DNA from: Oscillospiraceae bacterium | GTDB taxonomy: Bacteria > Bacillota > Clostridia > Oscillospirales > Acutalibacteraceae | Assembly (NCBI GenBank): GCA_015065585.1 | Contig: SVQC01000008.1 | Coordinates: 1 to 52,657 of the forward strand | Length of the DNA: 52,657 bases | Reading direction: 5' to 3' | Part shown: positions 42,743-49,621 of the stretch, piece after piece | Layout: each line of letters starts with the position of its first letter | Position numbering within the stretch: the stretch's first letter is position 1 | The notes under the pieces: generated by a model | Databases searched by the model: none | What the model saw: the letters and a program-made list of their open reading frames with translations, nothing else | What the model was told of the DNA's origin: nothing | Made by a program: the position numbers and the translations under genes

Positions 42743-44632
42743 TTAAAACAGCGAGCATACCTTTTCGGCGTATTCAGAGGGGTTTTCTATAGGAAGTCCT
42801 GCTATAAGCAGCGCCTGACTGTAAAGAACCTCTGCCATTGTTTTTGCTTTTTCCTTATCCTCGCTAAAGGCTTTTGAAAGAGCTGAAAACGCGGAGTGGT
42901 TAGGGTTAAGCTCAAGCACACGCTGCGCCTTCACCTTTTCCTTATCTTCACCCGGAAGAGCGGCAAAATATTTCTCCATTTCAAGAGTTATTCCTCCCTT
43001 TGCCGAAAGGCATACAGGGTGGGTTTTAAGCTTTTTGGAGATTACGGCTTCTTCTATACCGAGGGTTTCTTTAACAAATGCAAGAAGCTCTTTGTTAGCC
43101 TCTGCCGTTTCCTCGGCTTTCTTTTCCTCGCTCTCATCTAAAAGGTCGGCATTATCTGAGTTTATAGAGCAGAAATCCTTGCCGTTTTCCTCTCTTAAAA
43201 CGTTCATAAGGAACTCGTCAACCTCGTCGGTAAGACAAAGCATATCATACCCCTTAGCCTTCACCAGCTCACTCTGAGGCAGGGTATTAATCTTCTGTAC
43301 AGTTTCACCGCAGGCGTAGTAAATATGCTTTTGGTCTTCGGGCATAGTCTTAATATACTCGTCAATGGTAATAAGCTTATCCTGATTAGAAGAACGGAAC
43401 AAAAGTAAATCCTTAAGGGCATCTTTGTTTATACCGTACTGAGCTACACAGCCGTATTTAAGCTGAATTCCAAAGGCTTTAAAGAAGGTTTCATACTTTT
43501 CTCTGTCATTATCCAGCGCTTTTTTCAGCTCGGTATGAATTTTCTTGTCTATATTCTTTGAAATAGTTTTAAGGGCGGCATCCTGCTGAAGCATTTCACG
43601 GGAAATATTGAGAGATAAATCGTCAGAATCAACAACACCCTTTACAAAACGGAAATGCTCAGGCACAAGGTCGCCGCATCTTTCCATTATCATTACGCCG
43701 TTTGAATAAAGCTTTAAACCCTTTTCATACTCCTTTGTGTAATAATCATAAGGGGTTTTAGCAGGGATATAGAGAAGCGCCTTGTAGGAAACAACACCCT
43801 CGGCGGCAACGCTTATTGTGAAAAGAGGCTCTTCAAAATCAAAAAAAGTATCCTTATAAAAACGGTCGGTTTCCTCCTTTTTCTGCTCACCCTTGCTCTT
43901 TTTCCATACGGGGACCATACTGTTAACCGTTTCTTCCTCTGTATAGGTAACGGTGGTTTTGTTTTCGCCCTCGCCCTCTTCCTTAGTCTTTTCAATATCC
44001 ATTTTTATAGGATAACGGATATAATCGGAATAGGTTTTAACAAGTCTTTTAAGGGTATAGGTTTCAAGATATTCGCTGTATTTAACGTCCTCGGTATCAT
44101 CCTTGATATGAAGAATAATATCGGTTCCAACCTTTTCCTTTTGGGCGGTTTTTATGGTATAGCCGTCGGCGCCGTCGCTTGTCCACTCGTAAGCCTCGTT
44201 TTCTTTATAAGAGCGGGAAATAACGGTAAGTCTGTCACATACCATAAAGGCAGAGTAAAAGCCAACGCCGAACTGACCGATAATATTAACCGCTTCCTTT
44301 TCTTCGCTCTCGGTCATATTCTCCTTAAACTGCAAGGAACCGCTTTTGCATATAGTACCAAGGTTATTTTCAAGCTCCTCTTTAGTCATACCAACACCGT
44401 TGTCGCTTATTTTAAGGGTACGGTTTTCCTTATCGGCAGTAACCTTTATAAAAAGTTCGCCTGTTTCACCTCTGGCGGTTTCGTCGGTCAAGGAAATATA
44501 ATGAAGCTTGTCGTTAGCGTCGCTTGCGTTAGAAATAAGCTCACGCAAAAAGATTTCCTTATTGGTATAAATAGAATTAATCATCAGGTCTAAAAGTCTT
44601 TTAGACTCCGCCTTAAACTGCTTTTTTGCCAT
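42743..44632 (-). CDS. htpG: Hsp90-family molecular chaperone HtpG
   Basis: Cytosolic ATP-dependent chaperone of 629 residues. The GHKL ATPase domain shows FLRELISNASDANDKL, KISDNGVGMT and GQFGVGFYSAFMV. Middle domain Arg motif in DLSLNISREMLQQDA. The C-terminal dimerisation domain is present. The acidic and Lys-rich charged segment near 235-265 (KEEGEGENKTTV) is normal. The start MAKKQFKAES is typical. A TAAAAT -10-like string lies about 30 bp upstream without a clear -35, and no CIRCE or CtsR site is seen. Confidence 0.97.
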   Translation of the reverse strand: MAKKQFKAESKRLLDLMINSIYTNKEIFLRELISNASDANDKLHYISLTDETARGETGELFIKVTADKENRTLKISDNGVGMTKEELENNLGTICKSGSLQFKENMTESEEKEAVNIIGQFGVGFYSAFMVCDRLTVISRSYKENEAYEWTSDGADGYTIKTAQKEKVGTDIILHIKDDTEDVKYSEYLETYTLKRLVKTYSDYIRYPIKMDIEKTKEEGEGENKTTVTYTEEETVNSMVPVWKKSKGEQKKEETDRFYKDTFFDFEEPLFTISVAAEGVVSYKALLYIPAKTPYDYYTKEYEKGLKLYSNGVMIMERCGDLVPEHFRFVKGVVDSDDLSLNISREMLQQDAALKTISKNIDKKIHTELKKALDNDREKYETFFKAFGIQLKYGCVAQYGINKDALKDLLLFRSSNQDKLITIDEYIKTMPEDQKHIYYACGETVQKINTLPQSELVKAKGYDMLCLTDEVDEFLMNVLREENGKDFCSINSDNADLLDESEEKKAEETAEANKELLAFVKETLGIEEAVISKKLKTHPVCLSAKGGITLEMEKYFAALPGEDKEKVKAQRVLELNPNHSAFSALSKAFSEDKEKAKTMAEVLYSQALLIAGLPIENPSEYAEKVCSLF

Positions 44633-44713
44633 TTTTTATTACCTTCTTTTTATTTTATTAAATACATTTTAACACAAAAAAATTAAAATTAAAGTCCTAA
44701 ACCGACTTTTTTA

Positions 44714-44742
44714 TTGACAAAATCTTAACAATATGATATTAT
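44714..44742 (+). promoter_or_regulatory. Promoter of the Crp/Fnr-ABC importer operon
   Basis: TTGACA (44714-44719), 17-bp spacer, TATTAT (44737-44742). Confidence 0.8.
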
Positions 44743-44752
44743 AAAGAAAAAG

Positions 44753-44768
44753 TGTTCCATTTGGTACA
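44753..44768 (+). promoter_or_regulatory. Candidate operator dyad at the transcription start
   Basis: TGTTCCATTTGGTACA is an imperfect dyad (TGTxCC/GGxACA) lying 10 bp after the -10 box, where RNA polymerase starts. A repressor bound here would block initiation. The Crp/Fnr-type regulator encoded next is the natural candidate for autoregulation. Confidence 0.45.
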
Positions 44769-44786
44769 GTATTTAGGTGGTGAATT

Positions 44787-45392
44787 ATGGATGAAGTAAA
44801 GAAAATATTAAAAGAAACCTATCTTTTCAGCGATGCTGAGGATGCGGTAGAAACAACGGAATTTTCCCCTGTTTCCTCCTTTAAGAAGGGTGAAATTATT
44901 TATAACCCCGAAAACTTTAAAAAGAGTATCGGCGTGATAATAAAGGGTAAAGCCAAGGCAACCGAGGCTTCGGGAGAGGGACTTCTTACAAAATTTACTG
45001 TGGGAAGTGTTTTCGGCGCGGCGGCGGTTTTTGGCAATACGGAAAACTATATAAGCCGTATCGTTGCCACAAGTGACTGTATAGTACAGTTTATTGAGCA
45101 AGAAAAATTAACCGTCCTTTTCTCAAAATACAAAAAGGTTTGTGAAAATTATATTTCCTTTTTATCCTCCAGAATTCGCTTTTTAAACGAAAGACTTTCT
45201 ATAATGATGCAGGAGGACGTTGAAGGCAAAATTTACTCTTTTCTTCTTAAAAATGAGGGTTATGACGGTAAAATGACCGCCCTTGCCGATACACTTTGTA
45301 TAGGACGCACCTCTCTTTACAGAGGTCTTGAAAATTTGGAGCAAAAAAATTTAATTGTCAGAAATGACGGAAAAATAAAGGTGATATTATGA
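44787..45392 (+). CDS. Crp/Fnr-family transcriptional regulator
   Basis: 201 residues: cyclic-nucleotide-binding-like beta roll at about 20-120 (GEIIYNPENFKKSIGVIIKG, GSVFGAAAVFGN), a dimer helix, and a C-terminal winged helix with MTALADTLCIGRTSLYRGLE. No four-Cys iron-sulfur set as in Fnr, and the beta roll lacks an obvious cAMP phosphate cassette, so the effector is unknown. Preceded by AGGTGG. It overlaps the substrate-binding-protein gene by 4 bp, so it likely controls the transporter operon it heads. Confidence 0.9.
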   Translation: MDEVKKILKETYLFSDAEDAVETTEFSPVSSFKKGEIIYNPENFKKSIGVIIKGKAKATEASGEGLLTKFTVGSVFGAAAVFGNTENYISRIVATSDCIVQFIEQEKLTVLFSKYKKVCENYISFLSSRIRFLNERLSIMMQEDVEGKIYSFLLKNEGYDGKMTALADTLCIGRTSLYRGLENLEQKNLIVRNDGKIKVIL

Positions 45393-46366
45393 AAAAATTA
45401 TTAGCAGTTGTTTTGGCACTTTTACTCCTTTTCTCCCTTACCGCTTGTAAGGAAGAGATTAAGACCGGCGAAATGAACGTTTACGTTCTTTCCGGCCCTA
45501 CCGGTATCGGCGCCGTTAACCTGAGAGCTGATGCCGAAGCAGGAAAAACCGCCAATACCTATAACTTTAAAATGGTGGAGGCAAACGACGAAATCGTTGC
45601 CGCTATAAACGACGGTAAGGCTGATATTGCCGCCGTTGCAACCAATCTTGCAAGCACTATTTATAATAACTCGAATAAACAAGTAACCGTTCTTGCCGTT
45701 AATACCTTAAGCGTTCTCTCTATTCTCACTAACGGCGCCGAGCTTAACAGTATTGCAGATTTAAAGGGAAAAACCATTTTTGCTCCCGGTCAGGGCGCAA
45801 ACCCCGAATATATCCTGCGTTTCGTACTCAAAAGCAATGGCATCGACCCCGATAAAGACGTAAAAATCAACTTTGTTTCCGACGGAAGTCAGCTTCCTGC
45901 CGTTTGGGCAAAAGCCGAAAACAAGGACGCCGTTATTCTTGCTCCCCAGCCCGTTGCAACCAATATTTTAAATAAATACGAAACTGCAAAGACCGCCTTT
46001 GATATGGGCGACGAATGGGCAAAGGTATCTACCGACAGTTCTCTTATGATGGGCTGTGTAATCGTTAGAAACGAATATTTAGAGAAAAACCCCGGCGCTG
46101 TAAAAACCTTCCTTAAAGAATATGAAGCTTCTATTAAAAAGGCTACCGAGGATATCGAAAATACTGCGCTTTTGTGCGAAACCTACGGTATTATTCCCAA
46201 GGCTGCCCTTGCCAAAAAAGCCATTCCCCATTGCGGTCTTACCTTCAAAACAGGAAAGGAAATGAAGGACGGCCTTTCGGGTTACTTGAAGGTTATGTAT
46301 GACGCTAATCCGAAATCTATAGGTCTCGCTCTTCCCGATGACGACTTCTATTATGTTGAAAAATAA
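45389..46366 (+). CDS. ABC transporter substrate-binding lipoprotein (NMT1/SsuA-like)
   Basis: 325 residues with lipobox LTAC (Cys20). The type II periplasmic-binding fold resembles NitT/TauT and NMT1/THI5 binding proteins (VYVLSGPTGIGAVNL, IADLKGKTIFAPGQGANPEY, VIVRNEYLEKNPGAVKTFL). Likely ligands of this class are taurine/sulfonates, nitrate or bicarbonate, or thiamine precursors. No riboswitch or metabolic neighbour identifies which. It overlaps the regulator gene upstream and the permease gene downstream. Confidence 0.9.
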   Translation: MKKLLAVVLALLLLFSLTACKEEIKTGEMNVYVLSGPTGIGAVNLRADAEAGKTANTYNFKMVEANDEIVAAINDGKADIAAVATNLASTIYNNSNKQVTVLAVNTLSVLSILTNGAELNSIADLKGKTIFAPGQGANPEYILRFVLKSNGIDPDKDVKINFVSDGSQLPAVWAKAENKDAVILAPQPVATNILNKYETAKTAFDMGDEWAKVSTDSSLMMGCVIVRNEYLEKNPGAVKTFLKEYEASIKKATEDIENTALLCETYGIIPKAALAKKAIPHCGLTFKTGKEMKDGLSGYLKVMYDANPKSIGLALPDDDFYYVEK

Positions 46367-47099
46367 AATTGTCAGAAAAACTTTTATAGCTTTTTTCTGG
46401 ATACTTTTATGGCAGCTTCTCTTTTGCTTTGTAAATAAAAATCTTCTTATTCCCATGCCCACCCCTGTTATGACAGTTAAAGCAATAATACGGCTGTTAG
46501 GGAGTTTGAGCTTCTGGCTCGCCGTCGCTTTTTCACTTCTCAGAGTAGTAATCGGCTATATCTCGGCGGTGGTAACGGGAATTTTTATGGGATATATTTC
46601 CTTTAAAGTAAAAACGGTATCTGAGCTTTTTTCGCCTGTTTTAAGGCTTATAAAGGCTGTGCCCGTAGCCGCCTTTATAATACTGGTATTTTTGTGGGTT
46701 GATACCGCGCATATACCTCAGCTTATTGCCTTTTTAACGGTACTTCCAATAATCTGGGAAAGCACCGAAAACGCCCTTTCCACAGTAGACAAAGGTCTTA
46801 CTGAAATGGCAAAGGTAATGGGTATGAAAGGAAAAAACATATTAAGATATATCGTTTTTCCCGAAATAAAGCCTATTTTGACCGCCTCTCTTATAACCGG
46901 ACTTGGCTTTGCCTTTAAGTCGGGCGTTGCGGCAGAGGTAATATGCAAAAGCGCGTCCTCCCTTGGCGAGCTTTTATGGGTAGGTAAGACCACTATTGCT
47001 TATGACGAGGTTTTTGCCGTAACGGCGGTAATTATCCTTCTTAGCATCCTCCTTGAATGGATTATCAAAAAACTGCTGAAAGGAGGGGTTTTACCGTGA
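46353..47099 (+). CDS. ABC transporter permease (NitT/TauT family)
   Basis: About 248 residues with six membrane segments. The EAA loop for ATPase contact is visible as EMAKVMGMKGKNILRYIVFP, followed by TASLITGLGFAFKSGVAAEVI. The ATG at 46353 overlaps the binding-protein stop; an in-frame ATG at 46338 would add five residues and neither has a strong ribosome-binding site. Works with the flanking binding protein and ATPase. Confidence 0.9.
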   Translation: MLKNKIVRKTFIAFFWILLWQLLFCFVNKNLLIPMPTPVMTVKAIIRLLGSLSFWLAVAFSLLRVVIGYISAVVTGIFMGYISFKVKTVSELFSPVLRLIKAVPVAAFIILVFLWVDTAHIPQLIAFLTVLPIIWESTENALSTVDKGLTEMAKVMGMKGKNILRYIVFPEIKPILTASLITGLGFAFKSGVAAEVICKSASSLGELLWVGKTTIAYDEVFAVTAVIILLSILLEWIIKKLLKGGVLP

Positions 47100-47656
47100 T
47101 AGAATTTAAAAAGGTAACCTTTTCCTATAAAGGCTCTGCCGATATTTTAAAAGATTTTTCACTCACCGTAAATAAAGGCGAACGGGTTCATATTTCGGCG
47201 CCCTCAGGCAAGGGAAAGACCACCTTGCTCAGAATCATCTGCTCTCTTGAAAAAGTAAAAAAAGGCTCCTTTTCTCTCGAAAACGGCGCTAAGCTTTCGG
47301 TAGTGTTTCAGGAGGACCGCCTTATCCCATATCAGACGGTAAAAGACAATGTCGCCCTTTTTTCAAATGAGAAAACGGCTGACGTTCTTCTTGAAAAATT
47401 AGGGCTAGAGGATGCCAAAAACCTCTTTCCCGAGGAGCTTTCGGGCGGTATGAAACGGCGCGTTGCTTTAGCCAGAGCGCTCTCAAAGGATTTTGATATT
47501 CTTCTTCTTGACGAAGCCTTTACAGGCTTAGATGAAAAAGCCCTCGAAAATGCCCTTAAAGTAACAAATGAATATTTAAAGGATAAAACCTTGGTGCTTA
47601 TTTCTCACTCTGAAAAGGAAGCCGAATTCCTTAAGGCTAAAAAAGTAAATATATAG
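47096..47656 (+). CDS. ABC transporter ATPase (NitT/TauT family), short
   Basis: 186 residues from a GTG at 47096 with GGAGGGG upstream; GTG overlaps the permease TGA by 4 bp. Walker A APSGKGKTTL, Q loop VVFQEDRLIPYQTVKDN, signature LSGGMKRRVALARA, Walker B ILLLDEAFTGLD and switch His in LISHSEKEAE are all present. It is shorter than the usual 240-260 residues, lacking a C-terminal extension, but the catalytic core is complete. Confidence 0.92.
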   Translation: MIEFKKVTFSYKGSADILKDFSLTVNKGERVHISAPSGKGKTTLLRIICSLEKVKKGSFSLENGAKLSVVFQEDRLIPYQTVKDNVALFSNEKTADVLLEKLGLEDAKNLFPEELSGGMKRRVALARALSKDFDILLLDEAFTGLDEKALENALKVTNEYLKDKTLVLISHSEKEAEFLKAKKVNI

Positions 47657-47674
47657 ACTAAAAGCGAATCGAAA

Positions 47675-47878
47675 GAGGCGCACTTCCTTACGGAGTGCGC
47701 CTCAGTTTTATTCGCCAAAGGCGAGTTGTATTGCTTCGCAGTTATATTTGGACTTCGTCCAAGTTTTATTGCCTTCGGCAGTTTAGGGCGAATAAAATAT
47801 CACTAAAACCGTAAGGTTTTACTATCACTTTTGATTTATCAAAAATATCACTGTGAGACCCGTCTCACAATATCACTT
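47675..47878 (+). repeat. Multi-hairpin array repeat, family A (copy 2)
   Basis: 204 bp with the same plan as the element at 5225-5432. It opens with a hairpin (GAGGCGCACT with AGTGCGCCTC). Four short stems follow, separated by AGTTTTATT, AGTTGTATT and AGTTATATT, then GGCGAATAAA. Three short stems are each followed by an ATATCACT-type unit (47797-47804, about 47822-47829, 47845-47852, 47870-47877). Stem sequences differ from copy 1 while pairing is kept. It follows the ABC operon stop; the first hairpin, with its TTTTATT run, could act as a terminator. The gap 47657-48017 has no gene. Confidence 0.85.
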
Positions 47879-47928
47879 ATTATTTTTATCTTTGAGATAG
47901 GTAATATTTTAAAGTATGTAACCCACTA

Positions 47929-47960
47929 TGACACTTTCAAACAGAAAGTGTCAATTTTTA
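47929..47960 (+). terminator. Terminator beyond the family A repeat
   Basis: TGACACTTTC (47929-47938) pairs with GAAAGTGTCA (47944-47953), followed by ATTTTTAT. It would end any plus-strand transcript that reads through the repeat. Confidence 0.8.
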
Positions 47961-47965
47961 TATGA

Positions 47966-48006
47966 AAAGAAAATTGGGAGACACTTCTTTACGAAGTGCC
48001 TCCCAA
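47966..48006 (-). terminator. Terminator of the XRE-ImmA operon
   Basis: TTGGGAGGCACTTC pairs with GAAGTGTCTCCCAA (47974-48006), followed by a T-rich run on the minus strand. The stop codon runs directly into TAAAAGCGAATCG, also seen after the ABC operon stop on the other strand. Confidence 0.85.
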
Positions 48007-48017
48007 ACGATTCGCTT

Positions 48018-48422
48018 TTACTGTTTCTTGCGGTAATAAAGAAGAACGTTAAACATAAATTCTTCAGTAACGTCAAAATATTCGGCTAAACTCTGATTAT
48101 CATCATAGCCCTTATCTATAGCCTCTTTAAGCTGGTCAAAGGGCACAAGGCTTTCCACCGCCCACTTTTGAGCCTTAGCCTCTTTTTTACATCTTTCGGT
48201 TTTGTTTTCGCCGACAGAGTAAAGACTTCCCGTTTCAATATGCCCAAGCTCATGGGCAATAACCACCTTTTCCTGACGGCTTGAAGTGAAAACGGCAGGG
48301 TTAACACCCACGTAACAGCCGTCGCCGATTTCTATGGTAACAGCGGTGTTTTCGGGTAAATTAAAATCCATCACCTTTATATTATTCCTGTTTGCTATTT
48401 CATAAAGGTCATTTAACTCCAT
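48018..48422 (-). CDS. ImmA/IrrE-family metallopeptidase
   Basis: 134 residues from the ATG at 48422 (AAGGAGAG 3 nt upstream); the frame upstream of it is not used. The zinc-peptidase motif HELGH lies in VIAHELGHIETG and a downstream Glu in KKEAKAQKWAVESLVP is the likely third ligand. Relatives are ImmA of ICEBs1, which cleaves repressor ImmR, and IrrE/PprI of Deinococcus, which cleaves XRE repressor DdrO after DNA damage. It overlaps the XRE repressor gene by 14 bp, so the repressor is the expected substrate. Confidence 0.92.
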   Translation of the reverse strand: MELNDLYEIANRNNIKVMDFNLPENTAVTIEIGDGCYVGVNPAVFTSSRQEKVVIAHELGHIETGSLYSVGENKTERCKKEAKAQKWAVESLVPFDQLKEAIDKGYDDNQSLAEYFDVTEEFMFNVLLYYRKKQ

Positions 48423-48738
48423 ATTCTCTCTCCTTGATATACTTGGCGTATCGCACAACCTCGTCCCACATAGCGTCGGTAACCTCAGCGCCGCCGAAAA
48501 GAGCAACCTTTAATTCCTCTTTACCGGCTTTGCCCATTTCTCCTTTTATAAGATACTCAACACTGACCTTAAAATACTCGGCTATTTTAGAAAGAGCCGA
48601 TGCTGAAAGGGTTTTGCTTCTGCCCTGTTTAAAATCAGACATAGTGGCTCTGGGGATTTGACACTCTCGGCACAGCTCGGTCACCGTTATACCCGCACCT
48701 TTGCACAATTCTTCAATTCGTGTATAAATACTGTCCAT
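48409..48738 (-). CDS. XRE-family repressor paired with ImmA/IrrE protease
   Basis: 109 residues. Helix-turn-helix at about 10-66 (ITVTELCRECQIPRATMSDF, then SALSKIAEYFKVSVEYLIKG) and a helical C-terminus of about 40 residues (TDAMWDEVVRYAKYI). This matches ImmR/DdrO-type repressors, in which a C-terminal cut destroys dimerisation. AGGCGG precedes the ATG. It is divergent from the polymerase operon and likely binds the palindromes at 48789-48804 and 48820-48835. Whether cleavage occurs is inference. Confidence 0.92.
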   Translation of the reverse strand: MDSIYTRIEELCKGAGITVTELCRECQIPRATMSDFKQGRSKTLSASALSKIAEYFKVSVEYLIKGEMGKAGKEELKVALFGGAEVTDAMWDEVVRYAKYIKEREYGVK

Positions 48739-48781
48739 AAAAATACCGCCTACAAAAAATTAGGAAATTTTTCCTCAGGTC

Positions 48782-48810
48782 TTGACAATTACGGAATTCC
48801 GTAATATAAT
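48782..48810 (+). promoter_or_regulatory. Consensus promoter of the zinc-ribbon/sigma-like/DinB operon
   Basis: TTGACA (48782-48787), 17-bp spacer, TATAAT (48805-48810): full consensus. The spacer is almost entirely the palindrome TTACGGAATTCCGTAA, so binding there must exclude RNA polymerase. Confidence 0.9.
48789..48804. promoter_or_regulatory. Operator O1, perfect 16-bp palindrome
   Basis: TTACGGAATTCCGTAA between the -35 and -10 boxes of the plus-strand promoter. The neighbouring XRE repressor is the probable ligand. Confidence 0.8.
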
Positions 48811-48824
48811 AGAACATGTGTTCG
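48811..48824. promoter_or_regulatory. LexA-type SOS box
   Basis: AGAACATGTGTTCG contains GAAC-N4-GTTC, the core of the Gram-positive LexA/DinR box (consensus CGAACATATGTTCG). It begins directly after the -10 box. Confidence 0.8.
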
Positions 48825-48835
48825 GGATTCCGTAA
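48820..48835. promoter_or_regulatory. Operator O2, diverged copy of O1
   Basis: GTTCGGGATTCCGTAA matches O1 at 13 of 16 positions. Centre-to-centre distance from O1 is 31 bp, about three helical turns, and it overlaps the right half of the LexA box. Confidence 0.65.
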
Positions 48836-48890
48836 CCATTATATAACGGGTCCCCCACTTTTGTCAAGAATTTTTTTGGAGGTAAAAAAG

Positions 48891-49253
48891 TTGTACTACT
48901 GTCCCGATTGTCGGAAAGAATTTGAATTTGTTAAGGTTTACTACGAAGAACGCGACGGCGGTTTTGAAAGAGTTCATCTCTGCCCTTTTTGCGATTCTAC
49001 TAGTTTTGTTGAGAAAAAAGGGGCATACTGTAGATACTGCGGTATGCGCATAGGCGTTAAAGAGAGGTATTGCAGTACCACCTGCCGCAGAGCAGGAGAA
49101 AAGCTCTTTAAAAAGCAGGAGGAAAGAGAGAGAAAGCGAAAAAACGATATACTTTATAAATCTATAAGCGAGGTTGATAATTATAATAAAACCCATAACT
49201 GTAATTTAAGTTACGGACAATATTTTGCACTTAAGGGGGCAAATATGTTATAA
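48891..49253 (+). CDS. Small double zinc-ribbon protein in the polymerase operon
   Basis: 120 residues from a TTG start at 48891, 8 nt after GGAGG. A longer ATG frame from 48816 overlaps the SOS box and lacks a ribosome-binding site. First zinc pair: YYCPDCRKEF and LCPFCDS. Second: YCRYCGMRI and YCSTTCRRAGEKL, like DUF2116. A charged helix (KKQEERERKRKN) follows. Nucleic-acid or protein binding is likely. First gene of the DinB operon; its stop overlaps the next start. Function unknown. Confidence 0.8.
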   Translation: MYYCPDCRKEFEFVKVYYEERDGGFERVHLCPFCDSTSFVEKKGAYCRYCGMRIGVKERYCSTTCRRAGEKLFKKQEERERKRKNDILYKSISEVDNYNKTHNCNLSYGQYFALKGANML

Positions 49254-49621
49254 TGTTAGAAAACATTGAACAAAAGAAAGAATATTTGCAGATGTACCCC
49301 CTTTTACAAGCCCGTATACGAAGATACGATATTTTAACCCTTCGAAACAGGGATAAGAAAAACAAGTATCGGGAAATGTCCCGTCAGGCTCAAACAATGC
49401 GGGACTGTATCGAAAAGGATATTGAAACTGTGCGGGATAAAAGGGAGAGCGAAGTTCTGGCTCAGAAATATCTTTGCGGACTGTCCCTTGAAGAAACCGC
49501 CGAAATTCTTAATTACAGCAAAAGACAGGTAGAAAGGATACATATTAAGGCGCTTGAAAATTTGTCGCCTTCAATGGAGGATAAAGATGGAACGGGTAAT
49601 TTTACATTGCGACCTCAATAA
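49253..49621 (+). CDS. Sigma-70 region 4-like protein in the polymerase operon
   Basis: 122 residues. The N-terminal two-thirds is a charged helical segment (about 1-70). The rest carries a sigma region 4 helix-turn-helix with AQKYLCGLSLEETAEILNYS and KRQVERIHIKALENL. Similar short proteins are common in phages and mobile elements, some acting as late-gene activators. No region 2, so it is not a complete sigma factor. It overlaps dinB by 35 bp. Confidence 0.75.
   Translation: MLENIEQKKEYLQMYPLLQARIRRYDILTLRNRDKKNKYREMSRQAQTMRDCIEKDIETVRDKRESEVLAQKYLCGLSLEETAEILNYSKRQVERIHIKALENLSPSMEDKDGTGNFTLRPQ

Larger units (their letters stand above)
48806..48835 (-). promoter_or_regulatory. Candidate divergent promoter of the XRE-ImmA operon
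   Basis: Minus-strand TTACGG (48830-48835), 18-bp spacer, TATTAT (48806-48811). The -10 overlaps the plus-strand -10 almost base for base, and the -35 lies in operator O2. The -35 is weak, so this is tentative. Confidence 0.5.
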
